64,000 nt of DNA from Fidelibacterota bacterium (GTDB lineage: Bacteria > Fidelibacterota > UBA8477 > JABMPR01): assembly GCA_021734325.1 (NCBI GenBank), contig JAIPJF010000015.1:16866-80865 (forward strand). The letters are read 5' to 3'. Shown piece after piece: positions 58,063 through 64,000 of the stretch (the first letter of the stretch is position 1; each line of letters begins with the position of its first letter). The position numbers were made by a program, and so were the translations under genes. The notes below the pieces were generated by a model, which made no database searches, was not told the DNA's origin, and saw only the letters and a list, made by a program, of their open reading frames with translations.

Positions 58063-58177
58063 GCCTAACAAGCGCTAGCTACTGACTCGGCAATTGAGCG
58101 GTGATGAAATAGATGATTAGTGAATACACAAATATTGATGGTAACAGCCTCGCAGTAGAAGCGCAGAGGCGTTATAC
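58063..58177 (+). other. attC2 (cassette 2)
   Basis: R'' GCCTAAC (58063-58069), matching this cassette's 5' TTAGGC; R' GTTATAC (58171-58177). Arms GCGCTAGCTACTG and CAGTAGAAGCGC have one unpaired A; total 115 bases. Confidence 0.92.
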
Positions 58178-58208
58178 ACAATCAATGTTTCAATAATTGG
58201 GAGGAAAG

Positions 58209-59717
58209 ATGGCCATTACACTAAGCAGACAGATAACAGATTCAGAGAAAAAATTAATATTAGCGAGATTTGGTAGGAAATGCTACGCTACTGGACATGA
58301 AATAAATGATGATTTTGAGATTCAATTTGATCACATCAAGGCATTCTCAGAGAAAGGTGTATCTGAAATAGATAATATTGCACCGATGTGTAAGGAGCAT
58401 AATCTTAAAAAGGGTCGATTGCCATTAGAAGATTTTAGAACAAAATTAAAAATGGAGGAATTTTTCAGTAGAGGTCAAACACTGACATTAAAGGATGAAT
58501 TACAGTATTTTAAAGACGATGCCAAAATTAAAGGTTATGGTCAATCATGTTATATCAAAATCGAAGGTGATCAAATTGAATTAGAGGCAAATGATATCAA
58601 AACAACCCATCGATTGTATAAATGCCCAACCACTGGCTGGCATTACTTTTTTGCTCTTCTACCAGTAGAAGTGATCAATAGTGATGATGATGAGGACGGA
58701 GAAATTGGTTTACAGCCAAGGTATCTAATAATCGAAAAGGTGTTTAATCTTTACAGACACTTCCAAAAGCATCCTGTCTTGCAACCTTCACTAGGGAGAT
58801 TTTATAAAGACAAAGTCCTTATCTTTGATGGGCAGCACAAGATTGCCTCAATGCTTTGGGGTGGTCGACAAACATTTGAGATAAAAGTCTATATAGATCC
58901 AGATCCACAGGTGTTGAATAATACGAATATTGCCGCACATGATAAATTTGCGCAAACTCGATTTTATTCGTCGATTATGGTTTCAAAATTGGGAAGCCAA
59001 TTTGGGAAGCAATTTGAAGATTACAAAAATAAAGAAGATGGACAAAAAAAGAGTGAATCTGGGTTTCTACAGTATCTAAGGACAAATGAACAATTCACAG
59101 TAGCTGAGGCCAATAAAAGATTCTATAGTTTTTTGTACAATCTAGTGCTTGACCCTGAAGTGAATAAAGTATCTGGATTAGTATCAAAGAGTAATAGGAG
59201 TTCAACCGAGTATCCGCTTACTGTGGATATGCTAAGCAAGTCTCTTTTTTCAAATTTCTTATACAGGTATCCACTTGAAGAGGACTTAGCCTCTTCTCGT
59301 TATCTTCGTGAAGTTGAGGTAAGTAACACCGTACAACTATTTAACATAATATTTGAAGAAGCATTGTTTGCCTGGGATTCGAAGAAGGATTCGAGGGATA
59401 CTACACAGAATAAATTGTCACGAATGTTTAGAAGTAAATCAATCATGTCGTGGGCTGAAATTTTGAAAGATGCTGTTGCTGCGAAGCTCGACATTATTGA
59501 TGGTGATGAAAAAGCAATGCTGTTTTATCGTGAACTGTCTGAAAGCGATTTTGAAAAAATTCGCTCGATAATTCGTCGTCTTGCTGAATGGTCAGTCTGG
59601 AAGTCTCCAAGGGATTCTGAAATTGATAGAGTTTTGGCAGATAATAAAAGCGAAGTTAAAAAATATATGAAATTAAAGGGTTTAACGGCTGGATACCTTC
59701 TTGGTGCACCAGACTAA
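58209..59717 (+). CDS. cassette 3: HNH-DGQHR fusion protein, possible defence gene
   Basis: 502 residues from the ATG at 58209 (GGGAGGAAAG just upstream). Residues 20-75 form an HNH nuclease-like fold with C25, H30 (CYATGH), QFDHIKAFSE (D41, H42) and MCKEH (C61, H64). A domain with FDGQHKIASMLWGG (D207-K211) follows, the signature of DGQHR proteins related to DndB. The last 200 residues are helical and unassigned. HNH nucleases and DndB-like proteins are frequent in phage-defence islands; no partner gene is in the cassette, so it would act alone. AT content is higher than in core genes. Function is inferred. Confidence 0.75.
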   Translation: MAITLSRQITDSEKKLILARFGRKCYATGHEINDDFEIQFDHIKAFSEKGVSEIDNIAPMCKEHNLKKGRLPLEDFRTKLKMEEFFSRGQTLTLKDELQYFKDDAKIKGYGQSCYIKIEGDQIELEANDIKTTHRLYKCPTTGWHYFFALLPVEVINSDDDEDGEIGLQPRYLIIEKVFNLYRHFQKHPVLQPSLGRFYKDKVLIFDGQHKIASMLWGGRQTFEIKVYIDPDPQVLNNTNIAAHDKFAQTRFYSSIMVSKLGSQFGKQFEDYKNKEDGQKKSESGFLQYLRTNEQFTVAEANKRFYSFLYNLVLDPEVNKVSGLVSKSNRSSTEYPLTVDMLSKSLFSNFLYRYPLEEDLASSRYLREVEVSNTVQLFNIIFEEALFAWDSKKDSRDTTQNKLSRMFRSKSIMSWAEILKDAVAAKLDIIDGDEKAMLFYRELSESDFEKIRSIIRRLAEWSVWKSPRDSEIDRVLADNKSEVKKYMKLKGLTAGYLLGAPD

Positions 59718-59722
59718 GATGT

Positions 59723-59729
59723 GTATAAC
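59723..59729 (+). other. attC3, R'' box (left part, split by an IS)
   Basis: GTATAAC lies six bases after the stop of cassette 3 and is the exact complement of that cassette's 5' GTTATAC. The rest of the site lies at 61202-61320, beyond the IS. Confidence 0.85.
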
Positions 59730-59859
59730 ACCTTTTAAAAGGGATTAGTCAATAGAAAAAAAGGGTCCCACTCAATAAAAGATAATTGATCTGCTTTTTC
59801 TCAATTTTAGCACAACTACTGGATCCCGTCTTCCTGCGGGACTGACGGTATCCTATTCT

Positions 59860-60047
59860 ATCGCGGGGGACGGGACTCCGCAATATGCGGAGAACTAGCG
59901 TCCAAACACCTTTCAGGACTTATCCTTGATGCACATTATTACATCAAGGCTTCCCGACGACTGATCGTCGGGACATTCCAGATAGTAATCAGGAACAGCG
60001 TCTGGCTTCCCAATCAAAGAGCAAGTCTCAGTGATTCACTGGGACAG
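59860..60047 (-). ncRNA. candidate bridge RNA region of the IS
   Basis: Non-coding 3' end of the IS with stacked stems: CTCCGCA-ATA-TGCGGAG (59875-59891 region), CCTTGATG...CATCAAGG (59920-59950 region), CCCGACGA-CTGA-TCGTCGGG (59953-59972), and GCGTCTGGC (59998-60006) paired with GCCAGACGC (60064-60072). IS1111-group elements are thought to carry their target-guiding RNA in the 3' end; the precise ends and loops here are not determined. Confidence 0.45.
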
Positions 60048-61109
60048 TTAGGCACCAGGGCTTGCCAGACGCGGCCATTTCGTTGTTTTGATCCTGCTCA
60101 AGGGAACGCCTTTGAACATGTGGTTAAAGTCAGTCTGACTTTTTAGTACATGATAAGTGATCCTGGCTATCTCCTGAGCGACAAGTGCCTTGGCAATATT
60201 CTTGTGTTTCTTCCGCGCTTTGGCGGCACGAAAACTTTTGATCTCTTTGAAGTATTGGACAGCTCTCACACTGGCTTCCATGAAGGCCATTTTGAGGTAT
60301 CGATTCCCATCTTTGCTGGTCTTGTGTTTGATGGTCCGGTTGGAGTTATCCGAGCCGGGAACCAGTCTACAGTAGGAGTAGAAGCGATTAACAGAGGTGA
60401 ACCGCTCTATACCATCCACTTCCAGGTAGATGGTGAAGGCCAGGATCTTACCGATACCAGGGATCATGAGCAGCCTCTGGATGTCCGGGTTGGGTATGAG
60501 TTGAGGATAGAGACTTTGTTCCAGCTCTTTGATCTGCCGGGTAATAAGCTGTAGTTGAGCCTCCAGGATAGATAACTGGAGCTTGGGTTCTGGTAGCAGT
60601 TGAGCCTTAAGTGCGAGGAAGTCACTAGCTTTGGGATAACGAGGTAACATAAGGTTGTACTTGGCAAGTAGTCGATGCATGCTGTTTCGGCAGCTGGTCT
60701 TCTTGACAACCAGGGAGAGTCTTGCTCTCATGAGATCCCTGACGGGTCTTAGATCCTGACTGATCTGATGCGCTTCAGGAACCATGTCGAGCCTGAGTAG
60801 ATTGGCTAACGTATGCGAGTCGACTTTATCGGTTTTGACCTTGGCATAGGAGATAGCCTTGAGGTATTTGGCATGAGCCAGAGTAAGATCAATGCCTTGT
60901 CCAATTAGAAGGTCACTGAGCCAGTACCAGTTGGCTGTAGATTCAACAACTGCTTTGTGCTCAGAGCCTTTTGGACTGACTTGATTGAAATAGGTGATGA
61001 TATGAGCTTTATGATTGGGGACTTTTCGTTGAGAAAGGATGGTTCCATTCTCATTGATTGTGGTGATTAAGGACATATCTTTGTGCAAATCGATACCGGA
61101 ATAGTACAT
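60048..61109 (-). CDS. IS110/IS1111-family DEDD transposase
   Basis: A 353-residue protein. The N-terminal RuvC-like domain starts YYSGIDLHKDMSLITTINEN and has AVVESTANWYWL and KTDKVDSHTLANLLR (acidic residues). The C-terminal Transposase_20 domain has LLMIPGIGKILAFTIYLEVD and YCRLVPGSDNSNRTIKHKTS with the catalytic Ser in that region. AAGGAGG lies five bases before the ATG. It is the only gene of the IS and is complete. Confidence 0.93.
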   Translation of the reverse strand: MYYSGIDLHKDMSLITTINENGTILSQRKVPNHKAHIITYFNQVSPKGSEHKAVVESTANWYWLSDLLIGQGIDLTLAHAKYLKAISYAKVKTDKVDSHTLANLLRLDMVPEAHQISQDLRPVRDLMRARLSLVVKKTSCRNSMHRLLAKYNLMLPRYPKASDFLALKAQLLPEPKLQLSILEAQLQLITRQIKELEQSLYPQLIPNPDIQRLLMIPGIGKILAFTIYLEVDGIERFTSVNRFYSYCRLVPGSDNSNRTIKHKTSKDGNRYLKMAFMEASVRAVQYFKEIKSFRAAKARKKHKNIAKALVAQEIARITYHVLKSQTDFNHMFKGVPLSRIKTTKWPRLASPGA

Positions 61110-61201
61110 GGGGGCCTCCTTGGTTTGAAAAAGAACCTAAACACCGTGGGAAGTTTCCGAAAGGATTCAAGCCCTAATACGGGGGCCCTTTTAGCAAATA
61201 T

Positions 61202-61320
61202 CAAAGGCTTAGAGCTGACGTTCCAAGTGGGGAGAGCTTAGCTAATATGATGATAAATATACAGTTCACGTGGTTAACCAAGAGCTTGAATATGCGCAGC
61301 TCAAGCCTAAGGCGTTAGGG
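61202..61320 (+). other. attC3, right part
   Basis: Holds L'' GGCTTAGAGCTG (61206-61217) and L' CAGCTCAAGCC (61297-61307), which pair over 11 bases with one unpaired A, and R' GTTAGGG (61314-61320). Together with 59723-59729 it gives a site of about 126 bases. Confidence 0.9.
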
Positions 61321-61327
61321 TGCAATC

Positions 61328-62686
61328 ATGAGGGTTTTATTTTCGACAGTCATAAAAGCAATTGTATTGCTGATTCTCACTAGTGGGCTAGCCGCAGAGC
61401 CAAGCTTCGAGAATAGACCGATTGTTCAGATTCCTGGTGATAATAAAAACTTCGAAATTAGTGATGTCCCCGTCTATCCAGATTCGACAATATTCATTTG
61501 TTGGGAGAATTGGGCGGTGGACACCAGTAGCATTTACCGAATGGTGCTCGCTCCCAGTCTGGGTAGCCCAGAGCTTATCGCATCTTCAATTGACTCTATG
61601 TGCAATCCTGTAGTCAATAGTGATGGAGATATCGTGTGGCAACAGAAAGATAATGACTTTTGGATTTATAAACTTTACTCGCAGGCTACGCAGGAGATCT
61701 CATCCATCTCCTTCCCGATGAGGAGGACCACAGCCCCCGCGCTTTCAGGAAGGATCCTACTCTTCGTCGAGGAAGATAGCTTGAAGCATTACAACCTATT
61801 CTACCGCACTGGTGGTATTGTCGACACTGGGATTGTAGCTAACCCAGATATTTCACCTCTCGCGAATAGCGGGTTTTGGATAGGACTATACGAAAAGCAC
61901 TCCGATACAAGCTCGACTATCTGGCAATGTATTAAGTTTCGAGATACAAATAAGATCGAGCTATACACCATTGATAGTACTGGCATGAACGAAAATCCCC
62001 GATTTGGTGTTTATGGCGAAATAGCTTATCAAACTCTGGTGAATGATGTTTGGGGGATCGGATTTGGTGATCACATGGCTCCTCTGGTGCATTCATTCAA
62101 CTCGACGAATCCGTTCATATTTAGTCCAATAACAGTAGCGAGGCGCGAGGTTCGAACTGAGCTGTTGTTCTTTGAGGGTGATTCAATTCCTGGCAATCTT
62201 GAGATTTATGCGACAAGTCAATTTGGAGGGAAAATTTACAATATCTCAAATTTGCCGGGAAATGATTATAACCCACAGCTTACACTGTTCAATTGGATTC
62301 AGCTGGGTCTGGTTTGGGAGCATGAAGGTGAAAATGGTCGCGAGATATGGATGGGTCTTGATACCCTTAAAATAGGAACCAGTGTGTTCCCGGAATCATC
62401 AAATCTTCCTATCTCACTCCGTGTTCAGCGGGTGTTTCCCAATCCGTTCAATAATAGAGTCGGAGTAGATTATGTCCTTCACAAAGCTGGACATATCCAG
62501 ATAACAGTCCGAGATATTAACGGTAGATCAGTCTCAGAATTCAAAAAGTATCAGCCAACTGGTGAACATCATTATTTCTGGGATGCCAGCGACCTGAACG
62601 GTCATGATGTTTCATCGGGAATGTATATTCTAACGATTTCGAATGGGCAGAAGTGGCAAAGCAGGAAAATTGTGCTGTTAAAATGA
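61328..62686 (+). CDS. cassette 4: secreted protein with T9SS sorting domain
   Basis: A 452-residue protein with signal peptide (VIKAIVLLILTSGLAAEP). The middle part is beta-rich with repeated short strands resembling a propeller (WQQKDNDFWIYKLYSQ); no enzyme motif. The C-terminal 85 residues form a type-A sorting domain (RVFPNPFNNRVGVDYVL ... SSGMYILTIS, end KIVLLK) like those of the chromosomal surface proteins here. A cassette gene that depends on this secretion route must come from, or be adapted to, related hosts. Its ATG lies 13 bases after the boundary. Confidence 0.85.
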   Translation: MRVLFSTVIKAIVLLILTSGLAAEPSFENRPIVQIPGDNKNFEISDVPVYPDSTIFICWENWAVDTSSIYRMVLAPSLGSPELIASSIDSMCNPVVNSDGDIVWQQKDNDFWIYKLYSQATQEISSISFPMRRTTAPALSGRILLFVEEDSLKHYNLFYRTGGIVDTGIVANPDISPLANSGFWIGLYEKHSDTSSTIWQCIKFRDTNKIELYTIDSTGMNENPRFGVYGEIAYQTLVNDVWGIGFGDHMAPLVHSFNSTNPFIFSPITVARREVRTELLFFEGDSIPGNLEIYATSQFGGKIYNISNLPGNDYNPQLTLFNWIQLGLVWEHEGENGREIWMGLDTLKIGTSVFPESSNLPISLRVQRVFPNPFNNRVGVDYVLHKAGHIQITVRDINGRSVSEFKKYQPTGEHHYFWDASDLNGHDVSSGMYILTISNGQKWQSRKIVLLK

Positions 62687-62690
62687 TTCA

Positions 62691-62787
62691 CCCTAACAAG
62701 CGCCTGCTCTAGATTCGGTGACAAAGTGAATGAACACAGACAAAACAACAATTGTGACCTCACTAGAGAGGCGCAAATCCGTTAGAA
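62691..62787 (+). other. attC4 (cassette 4)
   Basis: R'' CCCTAAC (62691-62697), matching this cassette's 5' TTAGGG; R' GTTAGAA (62781-62787). Arms GCGCCTGCTCTAG and CTAGAGAGGCGC leave one unpaired G; total 97 bases. Confidence 0.92.
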
Positions 62788-62824
62788 AGACCCACAAAAT
62801 TATTCCTTTGGGTTATAGTGTTTA

Positions 62825-62858
62825 ATTGTACATTATAGCGTCATGTATATTGTACAAT
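62825..62858. promoter_or_regulatory. operator-like repeats ahead of the toxin-antitoxin pair
   Basis: ATTGTAC (62825-62831) and the perfect palindrome ATTGTACAAT (62849-62858) lie 14-40 bases before the antitoxin start, followed by AGGAG. This is where a Phd/YefM-type antitoxin normally binds to repress its own operon. Confidence 0.6.
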
Positions 62859-62872
62859 AGGAGAAAATTAAA

Positions 62873-63154
62873 ATGCAAAGAATACGATTAGATCAAGATA
62901 TAAGGCCGCTATCAGAGTTTCGCGCAAATGTCACAACTTTCATCGAGGAGATGAAAAGGAATAAAAGACCCATTGTAATAACTCAGCACGGAAAAAGTTC
63001 AGCAGTAATGCTTGGAGTTGCTGAATATGAACAAATGCTAGAGAAATTAGAATTGCTTTCTGATATCCAGGCAGCTGAATCACAATTGTCTGCAGCCAAG
63101 GGTTTGTCGCATGAATCTGCAAAAACCCAGGTGCTTAAGGATCTAAATGCATGA
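62873..63154 (+). CDS. cassette 5: Phd/YefM-type antitoxin
   Basis: A 93-residue protein. IRPLSEFRANVTTFIEEM and RPIVITQHGKSSAVMLGVAE are the hallmark of the Phd/YefM DNA-binding domain; the remainder is a helical toxin-binding tail. It overlaps the toxin gene by 4 bases (ATGA), the usual arrangement. It should neutralise the toxin and repress the operon from the palindromes just upstream. Confidence 0.9.
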   Translation: MQRIRLDQDIRPLSEFRANVTTFIEEMKRNKRPIVITQHGKSSAVMLGVAEYEQMLEKLELLSDIQAAESQLSAAKGLSHESAKTQVLKDLNA

Positions 63155-63441
63155 GGATAATATGGTCACCGTTATCATTAGATCGAGTAACTGAGATTGC
63201 CAAATATGTTGCTGAAGAGAACAGAACTGCTGCAGTTGAACTGGTTGAACATCTATTCTCTCGAGTAGCCCAATTAAGTGAATATCCAGATAGTGGACCT
63301 ATCGTTCCTGAATTGGGTAGACCAGATGTAAGACAATTAGTGGACGGTAGTTATCGAATAATTTATAAGGTAGAAACTGAGATTATCTCTATTCTCACAG
63401 TAAGGCACCACAGGCAAAGTTTTTCTGAGGATGATATCTGA
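63151..63441 (+). CDS. cassette 5: ParE/RelE-family toxin
   Basis: A 96-residue protein with the RelE/ParE fold: IIWSPLSLDRVTEIAKYVAE, PDSGPIVPELGRPDVRQLVD, SYRIIYKVE and ILTVRHHRQSF near the end. ParE members poison gyrase while RelE members cut mRNA; the VRQLVDGSYRIIY pattern fits ParE better. Toxin-antitoxin cassettes stabilise large integron arrays. The gene has no own ribosome site and depends on coupling. Confidence 0.88.
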   Translation: MRIIWSPLSLDRVTEIAKYVAEENRTAAVELVEHLFSRVAQLSEYPDSGPIVPELGRPDVRQLVDGSYRIIYKVETEIISILTVRHHRQSFSEDDI

Positions 63442-63458
63442 AAGGCAGTTGGGGGGCT

Positions 63459-63582
63459 TTCTAACAAACGTTTGTAGCTGACCTTCCAGAGGGGGATTGA
63501 TAATCAACATCATGTCCGAAGATACAAAATATATTGTAATTCTACTGTCTATCGAGGGCAGCTAAAACGTAAGGCGTTAGGC
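63459..63582 (+). other. attC5 (cassette 5)
   Basis: R'' TTCTAAC (63459-63465), matching this cassette's 5' TTAGAA; R' GTTAGGC (63576-63582). Arms ACGTTTGTAGCTG and CAGCTAAAACGT leave one unpaired G; total 124 bases. Confidence 0.92.
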
Positions 63583-63602
63583 ATATTAAAATGGAGTGCA
63601 AT

Positions 63603-63905
63603 ATGCAATCAGATGATAGGTTCGCAGACTTCTTAAGAAATCAATTTGGTGAACCCGCTGACGGGCTTAAGTGGACAAGAAAAAAAGATCAATATTTAAT
63701 TCAGACAAATGATGGATGTGAACCCTTACCATTGAGCTCAACTCAGATAGATCGTCTGGATGATAGTCGGATAATAAAAAAAATGACCGGATATAGGCAT
63801 TATGATCACTGTGGATTCGCTTATAAACAATATGCGGAGTTTTTTATAGGGATAAACAATATGGCATGCCCCCCATTTGGCGGACCAGAAGTTAAGTTAG
63901 TCTGA
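63603..63905 (+). CDS. cassette 6: unrecognised 100-residue protein
   Basis: From the ATG at 63603 (GGAG six bases upstream; an ATG at 63591 adds four residues). The protein opens MQSDDRFADFLRNQFGEPAD and is charged with no membrane segment; cysteines at GCEPL, HCGF and ACPP may be structural. No family is recognised. It lies 20 bases after the cassette boundary; its own attC is not visible before the IS3-like gene. Confidence 0.7.
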   Translation: MQSDDRFADFLRNQFGEPADGLKWTRKKDQYLIQTNDGCEPLPLSSTQIDRLDDSRIIKKMTGYRHYDHCGFAYKQYAEFFIGINNMACPPFGGPEVKLV

Positions 63906-63930
63906 TGGCTAAATTAATGGAGGTAGCAGT

Positions 63931-64000
63931 ATGTCAAAAAAGCGGTACACACCAGAGCAGATCATCAAGAAACTGCGCGAAGCAGAAGTCCTGATCGCAC
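63931..64000 (+). CDS. IS3-family transposase OrfA, N-terminal part (cut by window edge)
   Basis: ATG with GGAGG nearby opens MSKKRYTPEQIIKKLREAEV, the stereotyped helix-turn-helix start of IS3-family OrfA proteins. It runs off the window. The left end of the IS should lie in 63906-63930, where the attC of cassette 6 is also expected (5' TTAGGC would need GCCTAAC); only GGCTAA is seen at 63905-63912. Confidence 0.85.
   Translation, partial: MSKKRYTPEQIIKKLREAEVLIA

Larger units (their letters stand above)
59730..61201 (-). mobile_element. IS110/IS1111-family insertion sequence inside attC3
   Basis: About 1.47 kb between GTATAAC and CAAAGG; removing it restores a continuous attC3 (R'' then AAAGGCTTAGAGCTG). 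Subterminal inverted repeats TAAAAGGG (59736-59743) and CCCTTTTA (61186-61193) lie 6-8 bases from the ends, as in the IS1111 subgroup. The single gene is the DEDD transposase. The long 3' non-coding end (59730-60047) carries many hairpins and could encode the bridge RNA. A subgroup that targets attC sites (IS1111-attC) is known. Confidence 0.85.
55886..64000 (+). mobile_element. inverted-orientation chromosomal integron with six cassettes (continues past window)
   Basis: intI, an attI-like site at 56989, five attC sites and cassettes are seen at 56990-57550, 57551-58171, 58172-61314 (with an IS), 61315-62781, 62782-63576 and 63577 onward. All genes of the cassettes are on the plus strand. Each of cassettes 1-5 begins with the complement of its own R'' box (for example TTATGC with GCATAAC), and every attC has L''/L' arms with one unpaired base. 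The array may extend beyond the window, and the end is interrupted by an IS3-family element. Confidence 0.92.

Overview
The window looks like a chromosomal segment of an uncultured or little-studied FCB-group bacterium; Marinimicrobia/Calditrichota/Cloacimonadota-like is my best guess, and this is inference. The reasons are several secreted proteins ending in a type-A type IX secretion (T9SS) sorting domain with the N-x-PNPFNP-T motif, a PorV/PorQ-type outer membrane protein, TonB receptor/surface protein pairs, and a bacterial geranylgeranylglyceryl phosphate synthase. GC content is moderate and most spacers are short, with translationally coupled starts.

Region 1 (1-385) is the start of an IS200-like/REP-associated transposase gene with palindromes upstream. 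Region 2 (386-26751, all minus strand) is an alpha-glucan utilisation locus in two transcription blocks plus an upstream amylase. It holds four GH13 amylases (two or three of them lipoproteins), a TonB receptor, a large secreted surface protein, PorV, a multi-module starch-binding protein (frameshifted by one base), a parvulin foldase, an esterase, and an ABC importer in which the binding protein is fused to the first permease (MalE-MalF) next to MalG. No MalK ATPase or regulator is in view. Polymers would be bound and cut at the surface, oligomers taken in by TonB, trimmed in the periplasm and imported by MalEF-MalG.

Region 3 (26849-35467) starts with selD, which has an in-frame UGA (selenocysteine) at codon 18 and a matching hairpin behind it. 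A 1585-residue sorted surface protein and a cytochrome c lipoprotein/outer-membrane protein pair follow. Region 4 (35651-54020) is ordinary core genome: copA, a zinc-ribbon protein, a DksA-like protein, an M23 peptidase, a rhomboid, a nucleoside salvage run (cdd, tdk, nupC-type, adk, coaE), dgt, xerD, GGGP synthase with gcvPA and gcvH, accC-accB-efp, and degenerate interspersed repeats. A PHP-type metallohydrolase (54021-55649) follows.

Region 5 (55886-64000) is the most striking part: a chromosomal integron in the inverted orientation, with intI and cassettes on the same strand and the array at the 3' end of intI. I can define an attI-like site, five attC sites and six cassettes: a GNAT acetyltransferase, a small lipoprotein, an HNH-DGQHR protein resembling defence genes, a T9SS-sorted secreted protein, a Phd/ParE toxin-antitoxin pair, and an unknown protein. 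One attC is split by an IS110/IS1111-family element whose non-coding end is rich in hairpins, and an IS3-family transposase begins at the window edge. For cassettes 1-5 the first bases of each cassette are the exact complement of that cassette's own R'' box, which fixes the boundaries independently of the gene calls.
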